Program-made: the position numbers and the translations under genes
Notes under the pieces: generated by a model
What the model was told of the DNA's origin: nothing
Databases searched by the model: none
Seen by the model: only the letters and a program-made list of their open reading frames with translations
Shown: piece after piece, positions 55,473-64,000 of the stretch
Layout of the letters: each line of letters starts with the position of its first letter
Position numbering within the stretch: the stretch's first letter is position 1
Origin: Leucosporidium creatinivorum
Taxonomy: Eukaryota > Basidiomycota > Microbotryomycetes > Leucosporidiales > Leucosporidiaceae
Length of the DNA stretch: 64,000 bases
Reading direction: 5' to 3'
Assembly: GCA_001600635.1 (NCBI GenBank)
Contig: BCKL01000012.1
Location: 434,001-498,000, forward strand

Positions 55473-56792
55473 TCACCACCTCAGCGGGGCAGCAGCAGCT
55501 GTGGGAGCGGCGGTGGCAACCTCGGGGGCTTTGGGAGGAGCATCAGGCGTGGGCGCTGCCTCCTTGGGCTTGTCGGGAGAGTCCGCGGGGCCGTTCGAAC
55601 TGGACTTGATCTGGACGACTACAACGATCACGCTGCTCGAAAGAGCGGTCAGCTTCGTACCGAGCGCTTCACGAGCTCGGCGACTCACATGACGAGGAGA
55701 ATGACACCAGCAAATGCGGCGCAAAGCTTGCGCTTGTGGCGAGCAGCACTAGCAGAAAGCTTCGCCGTGCCGAGCTGCTTGACGCCGGCGCTCATGTCCT
55801 CCTCCACCTTGTAGGAAGCCTCCTCGATGGTGATGAACTGCTGATCCTGCGAAGCGACGAGGCCTTGAACTTGCTGGAAGAGCGTAGCGAGTTCGACGAG
55901 GTTGGCTTCCAACTTGAGGATCTCGGAGCGGCGGTCTTTGGCTTCGGAGAGGGCGGCGAGAGCTCCCTCGGAGCGGGACGAGGCGACCTGCGCGGTGGAA
56001 GTGTGAGACCGAGGTAAGCTAGAGTCTCCTCCAAGCCGCCCACGATTCGCGAGACCCTCCTCCGAGTCGCCTGCCGTACAGCGAGACTCTACGCCGAACC
56101 GCTCCACATCGCCGAACTCACCGCCTGCGCAAAGATCTGCCCTCCGTGCCCCGCCTCCAGCACCTGCTGTACCTCAGCTTCGTCTGCCTCCGGCTTGACA
56201 ATTCGGTACTGCCTCGCCACCCTCTCCCTAATCCTCTCGCCATGAGCCTTCTCCGCCATCTGCAGCTTATTCACCGCTCGTCCGAGGCTTCCTTTTAGCG
56301 TCGCCCAATGCCCACGACGAGCTTCGTCCTTTCCGACTTGGGGCGAGAGGGCGGCGATGCGTTGGGTGAGCGAAGAGGTCGTCGAAGTGAGCGCAATGGT
56401 GAGGCCATCAACTTGGTTGGTGATCTCGGCCGAAGGTTTGGAGAGGGAGAAGGCCTGCTTGGTCGTTAAATCTTGAATGGAGGCTTCGAAGAGTCGAACG
56501 GCATCGCGAATGGAGGAGACCTGGCGGCGCAACGAGTCAGCGATACACCGGCGCCGAGCGGCAGCGGAAGCTCACCTCGTCGTAGAAAGCGTCGGAGCCC
56601 AAGTCGAGGCCTACTCCGACTTCGTTCATCTCGAGATCCTTGTCCTTCACTCCAGCCGTCTGAGCTACTTTCTCGCCGACTTGGTGGTAGCCGGCGGACG
56701 CTTTCTGGGAGGGGGTGAGCAGTCAGCGTCGTTTCCACAGGCAGCAGGGGTAGCAGCGAGAGCTGTAGCCTTACTTGTAGGAAGCTCTGCAT
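55473..56792 (-). CDS. Syntaxin/t-SNARE (Sso1-like)
   Basis: This is a Qa-SNARE-like protein for vesicle fusion at the plasma membrane. The start MQSFLQ is a six-codon first exon, followed by KASAGYHQVGEKVAQTAG. The N-terminal helices (VSSIRDAVRLFEASIQDLTT, TSSLTQRIAALSPQVGKDEA) are Habc-like. The linker is AEVQQVLEAGHGGQIFAQAV. The SNARE motif is EILKLEANLVELATLFQQVQ followed by GLVASQDQQFITIEEASYKV. The membrane anchor is KLCAAFAGVILLVMVIVVVV. Unlike usual syntaxins, which end within a few residues of the anchor, this one continues for about 45 Pro/Ala/Ser-rich residues (QIKSSSNGPADSPDKPKEAA, ending APLRW). The last exon junction is GTGAGT...CAG. Confidence 0.88.
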
Positions 56793-56991
56793 CCTGAGGA
56801 CGTGAGGCGCTTGAGGCGAGTAACGAAGCGAGTGACCCACAAGGGAGACGCAGAAGGGAGAAGGGCAAGCAGGAGCCTCGAGCTCCGAGGGTCTCGTCTC
56901 CAAGGTGGGGGGGCGCTTTCTTGTTGTGCTACAGAATCTTTGAATTGACATCCAAATTTCTTTACAAGCCCCTGAATCCCAACGCGACCCA

Positions 56992-57833
56992 CTACCATCC
57001 AAATCTCGCCTCCTCACCCTCCGCCGAGCGTCCCCACCTCGGCCTCCCTCTCGGCTGATCATAAGTCCCAGGAGGGCTCGGTCGCCTCAGAATCCCTCTT
57101 GGATACGACTTGTCAGGCGAGGGTCTCCTTCGAGATACCGGAGGAGGGAGAAGCGACGGCTCGGGCGAGGGGAGATTGTCGATGGGCGGCAGAACGTCGC
57201 CGAGGAGGGACCAGTAGCGCTCATATTCGGTCGAAGTGATGCCATTAAGACTGTGGTAAGTGGATGGGTATCAGCGAGGATCGAGCGGGGCGAAGCAATG
57301 CGCTCAAGACGGCAGATGAGGTGCGCCGAGTGCAAAACCCACGCTCGAACAGTCCGAAGGATGACGCTAGTGACATGCGCAACCCCCCAGGCAAGCTGGT
57401 CAATATCCCCTACAGCTTCCTGCGAGGTTGAAGAGAGTTGTCACGGCAGCTCAACGTCTCAGAGCTGAGCCGAGCGAACGGCGAGCTCGATATCGGGGAA
57501 CTCACCTTCCAAGCCTCCACCCTCAGCCTCAAACGCAGCTTCTCCTTCTCTCCACCGGGGTTCAGATCTACTCCCTTCCTCAGAGTGAGAGTGTAGTCCT
57601 CGCTGAGCTCGTCTTTCCACGCTTGAATGAGGCATGTCGAGTAGACGCCCGAGGACGTGAGCCATTGATACAGGTCGAGCATGCCATCTGTTGTGCGAAG
57701 CAAAAGGGTCAGCAGAGATCAAGGATATGCGGTGATCGGTCGAGCTTGAGAAGCGAGACGTCGGTGGTAGTATCGTCGCCGAGCAGCAAGCCGACGTGAA
57801 GGCAAGACAGCCTCACCTGGCATCGCTGCTCGA
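56992..57833 (-). CDS. Unrecognised small protein
   Basis: Spliced exons read MPDGMLDLYQWLTSSGVYST, CLIQAWKDELSEDYTLTLRK, GVDLNPGGEKEKLRLRLRVE, AWKEAVGDIDQLAWGVAHVT, SVILRTVRALNGITSTEYER and YWSLLGDVLPPIDNLPSPEP, ending RWGRSAEGEEARFGW. I do not recognise it. The helical middle suggests a folded adaptor; the C-terminus is Pro/Arg-rich. The start is the first ATG in the frame, in a 21-nt exon. Upstream non-coding exons (GCTACATTGATCGGG..., near 57910-57940) end at CAG acceptors and may be leader. Whether translation begins earlier is unclear, because no upstream ATG was found. Confidence 0.5.
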
Positions 57834-57982
57834 CACTCTGCAGACCAAAGCGATTAGTTGGTTCTCCTCACAAGACGAGAAGAGGCTCGTGGAGTACCAA
57901 GGTCGTAGTCGGCCCGATCAATGTAGCCTGCGAATCGAACGAGGCCGAGCGTCAGTTAAGCTGCCCGAGGGAGACAGACCAA

Positions 57983-57997
57983 TTTTTTTTTTTTTTT
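57983..57997 (+). repeat. T15 homopolymer
   Basis: Fifteen T in a row in a GC-rich genome, lying 33 bp past the stop of the minus-strand gene that ends at 58030. On that strand it is an A15 run. Confidence 0.95.
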
Positions 57998-58029
57998 CCT
58001 CGCCAATGACTTTTCAATATAGATCTTCT

Positions 58030-59271
58030 CTACTGACGCTTGAAGTAATGATCAATCGGCACCAGCAGACCTTTGATGGCGGTCGAGGCGAGCTTGACCT
58101 GACTAGCGGCGTTGCGAAAGGTGCGTTGTCGTTGGGCGAGGGACATGAGCTTGTCGCGGTTGGTAGTATCGATTCGGTAGATGACTTTGGCGACGTCGTA
58201 GCCGGCCTGCACACGTCAGAGGGTCGAGGAGGAGTCAGCTCGGAAGCTCGGCGATGGACTCGGCGACGATGAGACGGCGAGATGGAGGGCGTACTCACCT
58301 GAACAGCATCCTTCGAAAAAGCCAGATAGTTCAACGTCCCACAGAACAGCGGTAACATCAGCTGAATCTGCCTATTCATCGACCCATTGCATGGCTCCAA
58401 GTCTTTGGTCAAGGTGCCCTTCACCATCGCAAACTGCATCTTCATATGACTCTGCGCCGCCTCCTGCAGTGATCTACAGAGCTGTATAGACTCAATCATG
58501 AACGTCAAAGGGTAGGTGCCCGACGCCACGCGCGTGAGACCAGTCCCGGCGATGGCGTTGAGAGTGAACTTGACTCGGCCGCGAGAGTCGTAGGCGGTCG
58601 TGCGGAAGGGAGGGTGGCCGCCTTCGTAGTTAGGCTTTGGAGCTGGTAGTGAGCGAGCGGGAGAGGGTCCTCTGATGGTGGAAGGGCGTGGACCGAGCGA
58701 GGAGCTGCGCCGAGGGAGAGCTGCGCCGAGGGAGGGCGGCCGAGCTGGAGTGGGGGCTGGAGGGCGTGGTGATGGGCTGTGTGGTCGACGAAGGGAAGTA
58801 GGGTTGAGCAGCGGACTTGGAGGTCGAATGAAGGTAGACGGTCGAGGACTCGGCGGAGCGCGAGGCCGTGAGGGGTCGGATGAGGCCCGACGAAGGGCGG
58901 CGGGCGAAGGAGGTGCAGCGGGAGGCCTTTGGGGTGTAGGCGATGCTGAGCGACGCTGTACGATGCTCTGTCTCGGTGCTGGTGTCGGTACAGGGATCTG
59001 GCCGAAGACCCCTCGAGGCGGAGAGGGTTCAAGCCTTCGCCGAGGCGCAGGAGGCGGGCTAGGCGATCTTGCTGAAAGGTTGAGGGAGGGTCGTCGAGGT
59101 GTGCGCTGTATTGTGGGAGACTCAGCGATACTCCTTGGGGATTTCAGCCGTACGCTCTCTACTCACCGCTGCCGGCGCTGCTCTGCTCGCTGGTGGTTGA
59201 GCTGGCGGCGGAGGCGTGACTCTTGGGCGATAAGGTGCAGCTCCGGGTACTCGCATGGGCTGAGGATGCAT
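58030..59271 (-). CDS. Ser/Pro-rich protein with conserved-looking C-terminal domain, unrecognised
   Basis: The frame begins MHPQPMRVPGAAPYRPRVTP. It continues Pro/Ser/Arg-rich through RTPRRPSLNLSARSPSPPPA and SPSPRPPAPTPARPPSLGAA. A folded part follows: FRTTAYDSRGRVKFTLNAIA, SGTYPLTFMIESIQLCRSLQ, MKMQFAMVKGTLTKDLEPCN, LPLFCGTLNYLAFSKDAVQA and RIDTTNRDKLMSLAQRQRTF. The end is LLVPIDHYFKRQ. The Ser/Pro-rich half resembles cytoskeletal or nuclear regulators; the C-terminal domain is not recognised. The start ATG lies immediately after a CACAG acceptor. The intron upstream (59319-59272) is GC-AG with donor GCAAGC, so the exact N-terminus is less certain. A near-perfect 16-bp tandem duplication lies near 58703-58735. 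Confidence 0.6.
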
Positions 59272-59847
59272 CTGTGCGCTTGCTCTAGTCAGCCTGGGTC
59301 GATCCGAGTGCATGCTTGCTTCGACGAACCAGCGGAGGACCAGAGCCGGCTCTGTCAGAGTTGAGGCGTCGGGGAGAAGGCGGGCGTGATGGTAATGCTG
59401 TCGAGGCCATAAGTGTGCTTTGCCCCGGAGTTTCTGGCTGTAACCGAGCAACAAGAGTCTGTTGTGGCAAGAGCGAAAGAGAGATGAGCGGGGGGGGGGG
59501 TCAGGAGGATAAAGGGGAAGTGGGGAAGACTCCTCGTCGAGCTACAGAGTCTCGTCCAGAGTACCACACTAAACTTTGCAATCATGCTTCGGCTAGTCCG
59601 AGCCGCTGTGCACCTCTGCAAGAAGAGCGGATTGAACGCCGAGAAAGGGGCCTTCTCTGCGAACGCCGACAAAAGCCGCTCCACTACATTTTTCGAGCTG
59701 TGAATAAGCGTACACCACAGCTCTGATCACCTGTAGCATTCTACCAAGACTCGGAGCCGCTTCTCACATGCTTGGAATCGCCCGGCGCGCGTCTCTCCCT
59801 CCGCCGACTCGCTTGACTTTTCACCGCCGTCCGAACGAGCTACATCA
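59272..59847. promoter_or_regulatory. Divergent intergenic region with leader introns (576 bp)
   Basis: This holds the leader of the Ser/Pro-rich gene (minus) and the promoter of the hydrolase gene (plus). A GC-AG leader intron lies at 59319-59272. On the minus strand an acceptor near 59455 precedes a G11/C11 run (59489-59499). An alternative in-frame ATG lies at 59410 on the minus strand. CTACAG/CTGTAG occur near 59541 and 59731. No other gene was recognised. Confidence 0.4.
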
Positions 59848-61840
59848 ATGGCTACAAAGGGGGTGCTGAACCCTTCAGGTCAGCCCATGGAACCCTCGAT
59901 GAACTTCGAGTTCGAAGGACGCCCAATCGCTCCTCAGCAGCTCAAGCGCCAGCAGCTGCCCAAGGCTCATTCGAGGCTGGCGACGCCGATGCTACTCGTA
60001 CTGCTACCGGCCTTCTGCGCGGTACTGCTGGCCTACCCTTTCCTCGCTGTGGGATCGCTGGTGAGCACTTCTGGAGCTCAGCTCGCATCAACACGCGCAA
60101 GAGAGCTAACGGCAGATCGCCTACAGATTCCCGTAGTCGGTTTCTTCGCGCTGCCAACCCTTCTGTCTGCTACGGTCTTTCTCTGTTAGTGTGAAGCTCG
60201 ATAAGTCACTGCCGAGCTACAGCTAACGCTCCGCTGGCAGTCTACTCGTCGAGCTGGCTTCTGTACCTCGCGCTGGCGCAAAAGAACCCTCCCACCGACT
60301 ACACGCTCTCCCAATACCTTCCGTTCCTCCCCTACTCGCCGTACCGTGTCCTCAAAGTCACCCTCACGACTCTCGCCGTCCTTCGCGACCTCATCTCCTC
60401 TCGCGCCGTCGCCCTCTTCTTCGACCTCCAATTTCGCCGAGTGCTCACTCTCGGTGGAAAGGACAGCCATCTCATCGTCAAGAAGAACATCCTGTACGCC
60501 GAGGGAGGAAGGAGGCTCGACGTCTACTTCCCCGTCCGAGATGCTGCCGCCCCGGATGGAGCTCTCGCGCCGGTCATCCTCTTTGTCGGAGGAGGAAACT
60601 GGACGTGGTGGAGTAGGAAAGCTGGCGCTCAACTCGCGCTGAGGTTCCGTCGTCTCGGCTACGTCGTCGTCGTTCCCGATCTGAGGCAGTGGCCCGAGGT
60701 CAAGACTTCGGGGATGGTGAGCTAGGCGCTCTGTAGGTCGAGACGCTTAACTAAACATCTTGCTTTGCAGGTCGAAGATCTTCGCCTCGCGCTCGAGTGG
60801 ACCGGCGTGCACATCAAGAACTACCACGGCGACTCTGCCGAGATCCACATCCTCGTGAGCTCGGCGTCGGCTCTCGCACCTCGTAAGACCCACTGACGCT
60901 TCAACTACACCAGGGGTACGGATCCGGAGCGCACATCTCCGCTCTCACCGTCATCCAAGACGCCGTCGTCCTCAGCCGCAACGACCATTACGCTCGAACG
61001 ACTCCGTACGTGTTTCGTCCCCTTTTCGTCCAACCCCGGCTAACCCTTCCCTGATCTCTCATAGGGTGGAACCTCAAGGCCATGAACTCGAACCTCGCTT
61101 GCACGTCTCGCATGGGATCCGTCAATGCCAGATCTGGGGAGCGCGAGCTCGTCTGCCTCGCATCGCCGGCATCATCCTCGTATCCGGAGTTTTCGACGTC
61201 GTCAAGCAACTTCGCGTGGAGCACGAGAAGGGAATTGATGAGAGTGGGTCTTGTCGAGGTCTTCACCGAGAGATCAGCTCGCTGACTTCGCTCGTGCTCG
61301 CATCAGTCTCCGCCCTCCGCCGAGCTTGCGGCCCTTCGAGCCAGGCCATTCTGCAGAGCTGGTGAGTTGTCTTACCCACCTCAGCGGATTTTAGGCTAAC
61401 CCTCTCTTCCTCTACAGCCCCTCCCACCTCCTCTTCGGCTCCAAGCAACTGCTCGACCCAGCTCGCCTTCCGCCCAAGTGGATGCTCATCGCCGGCGGCA
61501 AGGACGACCAGATCAACTACACGCAGAGCGTCCTGATGAGCGTTTTACTCCACGGCGTTGGTATGGACGAAGTCAGCTTGAAGCTGTACAAGGAAGAGAC
61601 TCACGTCGGTAGCTTAGGCAGTGAGTTTCGGCACTCGGCTCTCGCACTCTCCCAGATCGCTGACGGGTGCTCTCGACAGGCCTCATGCACGAGACTCGCT
61701 ACTCCCCTCTCTTCATCAATGATATCGAGGACTTTATCGACTACATCCCCGAGGCGGAGATCCAGCGTCGGAAGCGCGAGGCGGAAGCTGCGAGCCGAAG
61801 GGGGAGGGGAAGGGGAAGGACGAGTTTCGGGAGGGCTTGA
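59848..61840 (+). CDS. Membrane-anchored alpha/beta hydrolase, isoprenylcysteine-methylesterase-like
   Basis: The N-terminus has two or three membrane segments (PMLLVLLPAFCAVLLAYPFL, VVGFFALPTLLSATVFLF), suggesting ER anchoring. The hydrolase part has PVILFVGGGNWTWWSRKAGA (oxyanion HGG-like loop), LGYVVVVPDLRQWPEVKT, the nucleophile elbow HILGYGSGAHISALTVI, then GIILVSGVFDVVKQLRVEH. The Asp/His pair lies in AGGKDDQINYTQSV and YKEETHVGSLGS. The pattern fits isoprenylcysteine methylesterase-like (ICME) enzymes that remove the methyl ester from prenylated proteins. Another carboxylesterase role is possible. A poly-Arg/Gly tail (SRRGRGRGRTSFGRA) is not part of the fold. Several short introns are used; the start is the first ATG. 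Confidence 0.8.
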
Positions 61841-62473
61841 GGAGGGTTCTCTACGTGTTGTTTGTTTGTCTCCTTGCTTTGTCGTCAATCTCATGCAGTA
61901 ACTCGTCCGCTCGACTGGATCTGATGGAGCGAGGAAAGATAACGCCGTTGCGAGCAACGCAGAGCGCCTAGGAAAGCTGGGGCCCTCCCGGATCACGGAT
62001 CACCGGCAGAGCGAGATATCCTTTGCTCTACCCTTCACCGAGGTAGATGAGCTACCCTTCCGAGTGAGTGCCGAGATGGCATATTGAGGAGATCAGATGA
62101 AAAAAGGCTGCTGAGCGCCGAGAGCAAGGGTCGCCCGCTTTGCTCGTGACGGTGCACCTGCGAGGCTTAAAGGGGATCGTGTAGAACTCTCAGACGATTC
62201 TCTACCCGCTGACTATCCTCCAATCAGCTCAGCGGAGCCCTCAAGGTCCGCTCCCCTTGCTCGCGCTCGGCTCCCTTCTCCCCGTCTCAACCTGGCGCCT
62301 CTCCTTTCAACGGCAGCTCAAAGGTCCCCGTGCTTTGTTATCCGGCTTGGGGGATGATGCACTTGCGCCTCTGTCCATCCTCATTTCCCACACAGCGATA
62401 CAGCACCTTTCTCGGCTCTCTCTCCGAGTCCCTCCTCCTTCTCGCCTTCACCTTCCAGCACTATTGTCTACCA
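61841..62473 (+). promoter_or_regulatory. Promoter of the G-alpha gene (633 bp)
   Basis: This is the 3' flank of the hydrolase gene and the promoter of the G-alpha gene. A long C/T-rich tract (62200-62470) leads to the start. No gene or RNA was recognised. Confidence 0.4.
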
Positions 62474-64000
62474 TGGGCTGCGCAGCTTCCAAGCAGAATG
62501 ATGACGGGGCTAGCGATAGGTGAGCGGGCACGAGCATCTGCGTCTTAGCTTGCCTGACTTGGTTTGACTGCAGGAATCGCTCGATTGACGCCCAACTTGC
62601 TCGGGATCGGCAGGAGCTGGCTCGTGAGGTCAAGATGCTCATTCTGGGGACGGGAGAGTCTGGGAAATCGACCGTGATGAAGCAGATGACCATCATGCAC
62701 TGTGGCGGCTTCGGCGAGGCCGAGCGAGACGGCTACGCCGAGATCATGTAGGCGGGTCATACCTCAACTTCGCTGGGTCTTCACTCACAATAAACCTTCT
62801 CCAGCTTTTCCAACACCATTCAGTCGATGCAGCTCGTCCTCGAATCCATCCCTTCCCTCTCGCTCTCGGTCGCCGAGGAGCACGAAGCGGCAAAGGAATT
62901 CGTCGAGGACACTGATCCTGACGAGCGAGTCATCAGTGAAGATCTGCTGGATGCGCTGCTACAGTTGAGAAGCGACCCTGCGGTTCTTGCCGTCCTTGGT
63001 AAGCGTCCGAGCGCTGCGAAATGTAGCGCCGAGCTGACTGTTTCCGTCTACGCTACCCTTCAGCATGCAAATCACGCTGGCAGCTCAACGATAGCGCGTC
63101 GTATTTCTTTGCCGAGGCTGGACGGACACTACAAGAAGGCTATATCCCTAAAGATCAAGATATTGTTCGATCTCGCGTTCGGACAACGGGAGTGAGTGTC
63201 TTTCCCGCTCTAGCGCGATGCAGGCTCCATTTCTGACCTCGTTCGCTTCACTTCAGATTGTAGAGACCTCGTTCATGATCGGAAAGCAGCGATATCGCAT
63301 CTTTGTAAGGCGTGGTCGTCCTTCGGCGTTAAGTTCGGCGCTGACCTCACTTCTTTTCGCTCCCGTAGGACGTCGGTGGTCAGCGCAGCGAGCGCAAAAA
63401 GTGGTACAGCAGCTTTATCGCTATTCACTCCTTCTATAGCTCACCTGACTCGCTCAGGGTGCACTGCTTTGAGGGCGTCAACGTCCTCCTCTTCCTCGTC
63501 GCCATCTCCGAGTACGATCAAATGCTCTACGAAGATGGTTCGTCCTTCGTTCGGCATCTCGCCGCTCGACAGCTGACCCGCTTTCGCTCTACAGAAACTC
63601 AAAGTCGCATGTCCGAGGCCCTCACCGTCTTCGAGTCCATCGCCAACTCCCGATGGTTCGCCAAATCCACGCTCGTCCTCTTCCTCAACAAGGTCGACCT
63701 CTTCAGAGAAAAGCTTACAAAATCTTCGCTCCGTGTGAGCCGCATCTGATGGTCCACAGCCCAGCATGCTCGCTCGGCTGACCTCTCTCGCAACAACAGG
63801 CCGCCTTTCCCAGTCTGTACAAGGGCGACGATCACGACTACGAGCAAGCCAGCGCCTTCATGACACAGCATTTCAAGCAGATATATCGTGGAGGCAGCTT
63901 ATACGTAGGCTTTTGCACTTTCTCTTCGCCGAGGGCCCGGCTCATGCTCGGCGTTCGCTTTCGCAGAGTCATTTCACCTGCGCCACCGACAGCAACCAAA
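62474..64000 (+). CDS. Heterotrimeric G-protein alpha subunit (partial at right edge)
   Basis: This GTPase couples receptors to cAMP or MAPK pathways in fungi, on the plasma membrane. The start MGCAASK is a myristoylation/palmitoylation signal. The P-loop is [18 protein letters not shown] (Thr in place of the usual Ala). The helical domain runs through [19 protein letters not shown] to [20 protein letters not shown]. The catalytic Arg lies in SRVRTTGIVETSF, the switch II Gln in [13 protein letters not shown]. The specificity motif is LFLNKVDLF and the last exon seen begins [10 protein letters not shown] 54-nt intron (63404-63457) sits inside KKW|VHCFEG and keeps frame without a stop. The C-terminus that would show receptor coupling class is outside the window. 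Confidence 0.93.

Noticed and set aside
58505-59032. A second long frame on the minus strand within the Ser/Pro-rich gene
   Set aside because: It is a shifted frame of the Ser/Pro-rich coding region, with no ATG-supported start and no link to the C-terminal domain.
56992-59271. One gene joining the two unrecognised proteins
   Set aside because: A stop at 58030, an A15 run and a separate ATG at 57833 indicate two genes; no splice path connects the frames.

Overview
The window is nuclear DNA of a GC-rich fungus. Nearly every gene is broken by many short introns of about 50-70 nt. These have GTGAGT/GTAAGT-like donors, a strong GCTGAC or CTAAC branch site and a CAG acceptor. The gene content (telomeric Tbf1/Taz1-like factor, CSC1 channel, fungal glycine-rich-domain-like protein, DUF3431 protein, FYVE-RhoGEF) and this intron style suggest a basidiomycete yeast, probably Pucciniomycotina and close to Rhodotorula/Sporobolomyces-type genomes. 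The taxon is an inference from style. No tRNA, rRNA, transposon, virus-like element or CRISPR array was found.

Layout from left to right. A partial minus-strand gene (<1-573). A Tbf1/Taz1-like telomere factor (+,1022-5350). Two unrecognised plus genes (5672-6695, 7203-8127). DAHP synthase (-,8320-10211) facing away from the proteasomal deubiquitinase UBP6/USP14 (+,11531-13758). An F-box-like protein (-) and a coiled-coil protein (-,15903-17595). Otubain (+,18368-19640). A PIN-like/auxin-efflux-family carrier (-,19768-21506). A 46-residue membrane protein and a coiled-coil protein (both -). A FYVE-RhoGEF (+,24535-27915). A DDX51/DBP6 helicase (+,28543-31795) convergent with an RNA 3'-phosphate cyclase-like gene (-,31818-33120). 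An MFS transporter (+,34016-36693). A DUF1399/glycine-rich-domain-like protein (-). A CSC1/OSCA channel (+,40690-44701). Ribosomal protein eS26 (+). Two adjacent WW-domain proteins (-). D-arabinono-lactone oxidase (-). A membrane protein (-). A membrane-anchored DUF3431 protein (+). A syntaxin (-). Two unrecognised proteins (-). An isoprenylcysteine-methylesterase-like hydrolase (+). A G-protein alpha subunit running off the right edge (+).

There is no operon or cluster logic. These are independent housekeeping and signalling genes, often divergent across 0.5-1.3 kb intergenic regions or closely convergent.

The most unusual material lies in splicing. A 66-nt intron in the His box of UBP6 has AT-AC ends. 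Three introns have GC-AG ends. Exons of 11, 15 and 15 nt interrupt transporter and deubiquitinase genes. Introns lie inside, directly after or directly before start codons of four genes. Other points of interest are a syntaxin with a long tail beyond its membrane anchor, a cyclase lacking its expected catalytic motifs, and a shared inverted-repeat element in two divergent promoters.
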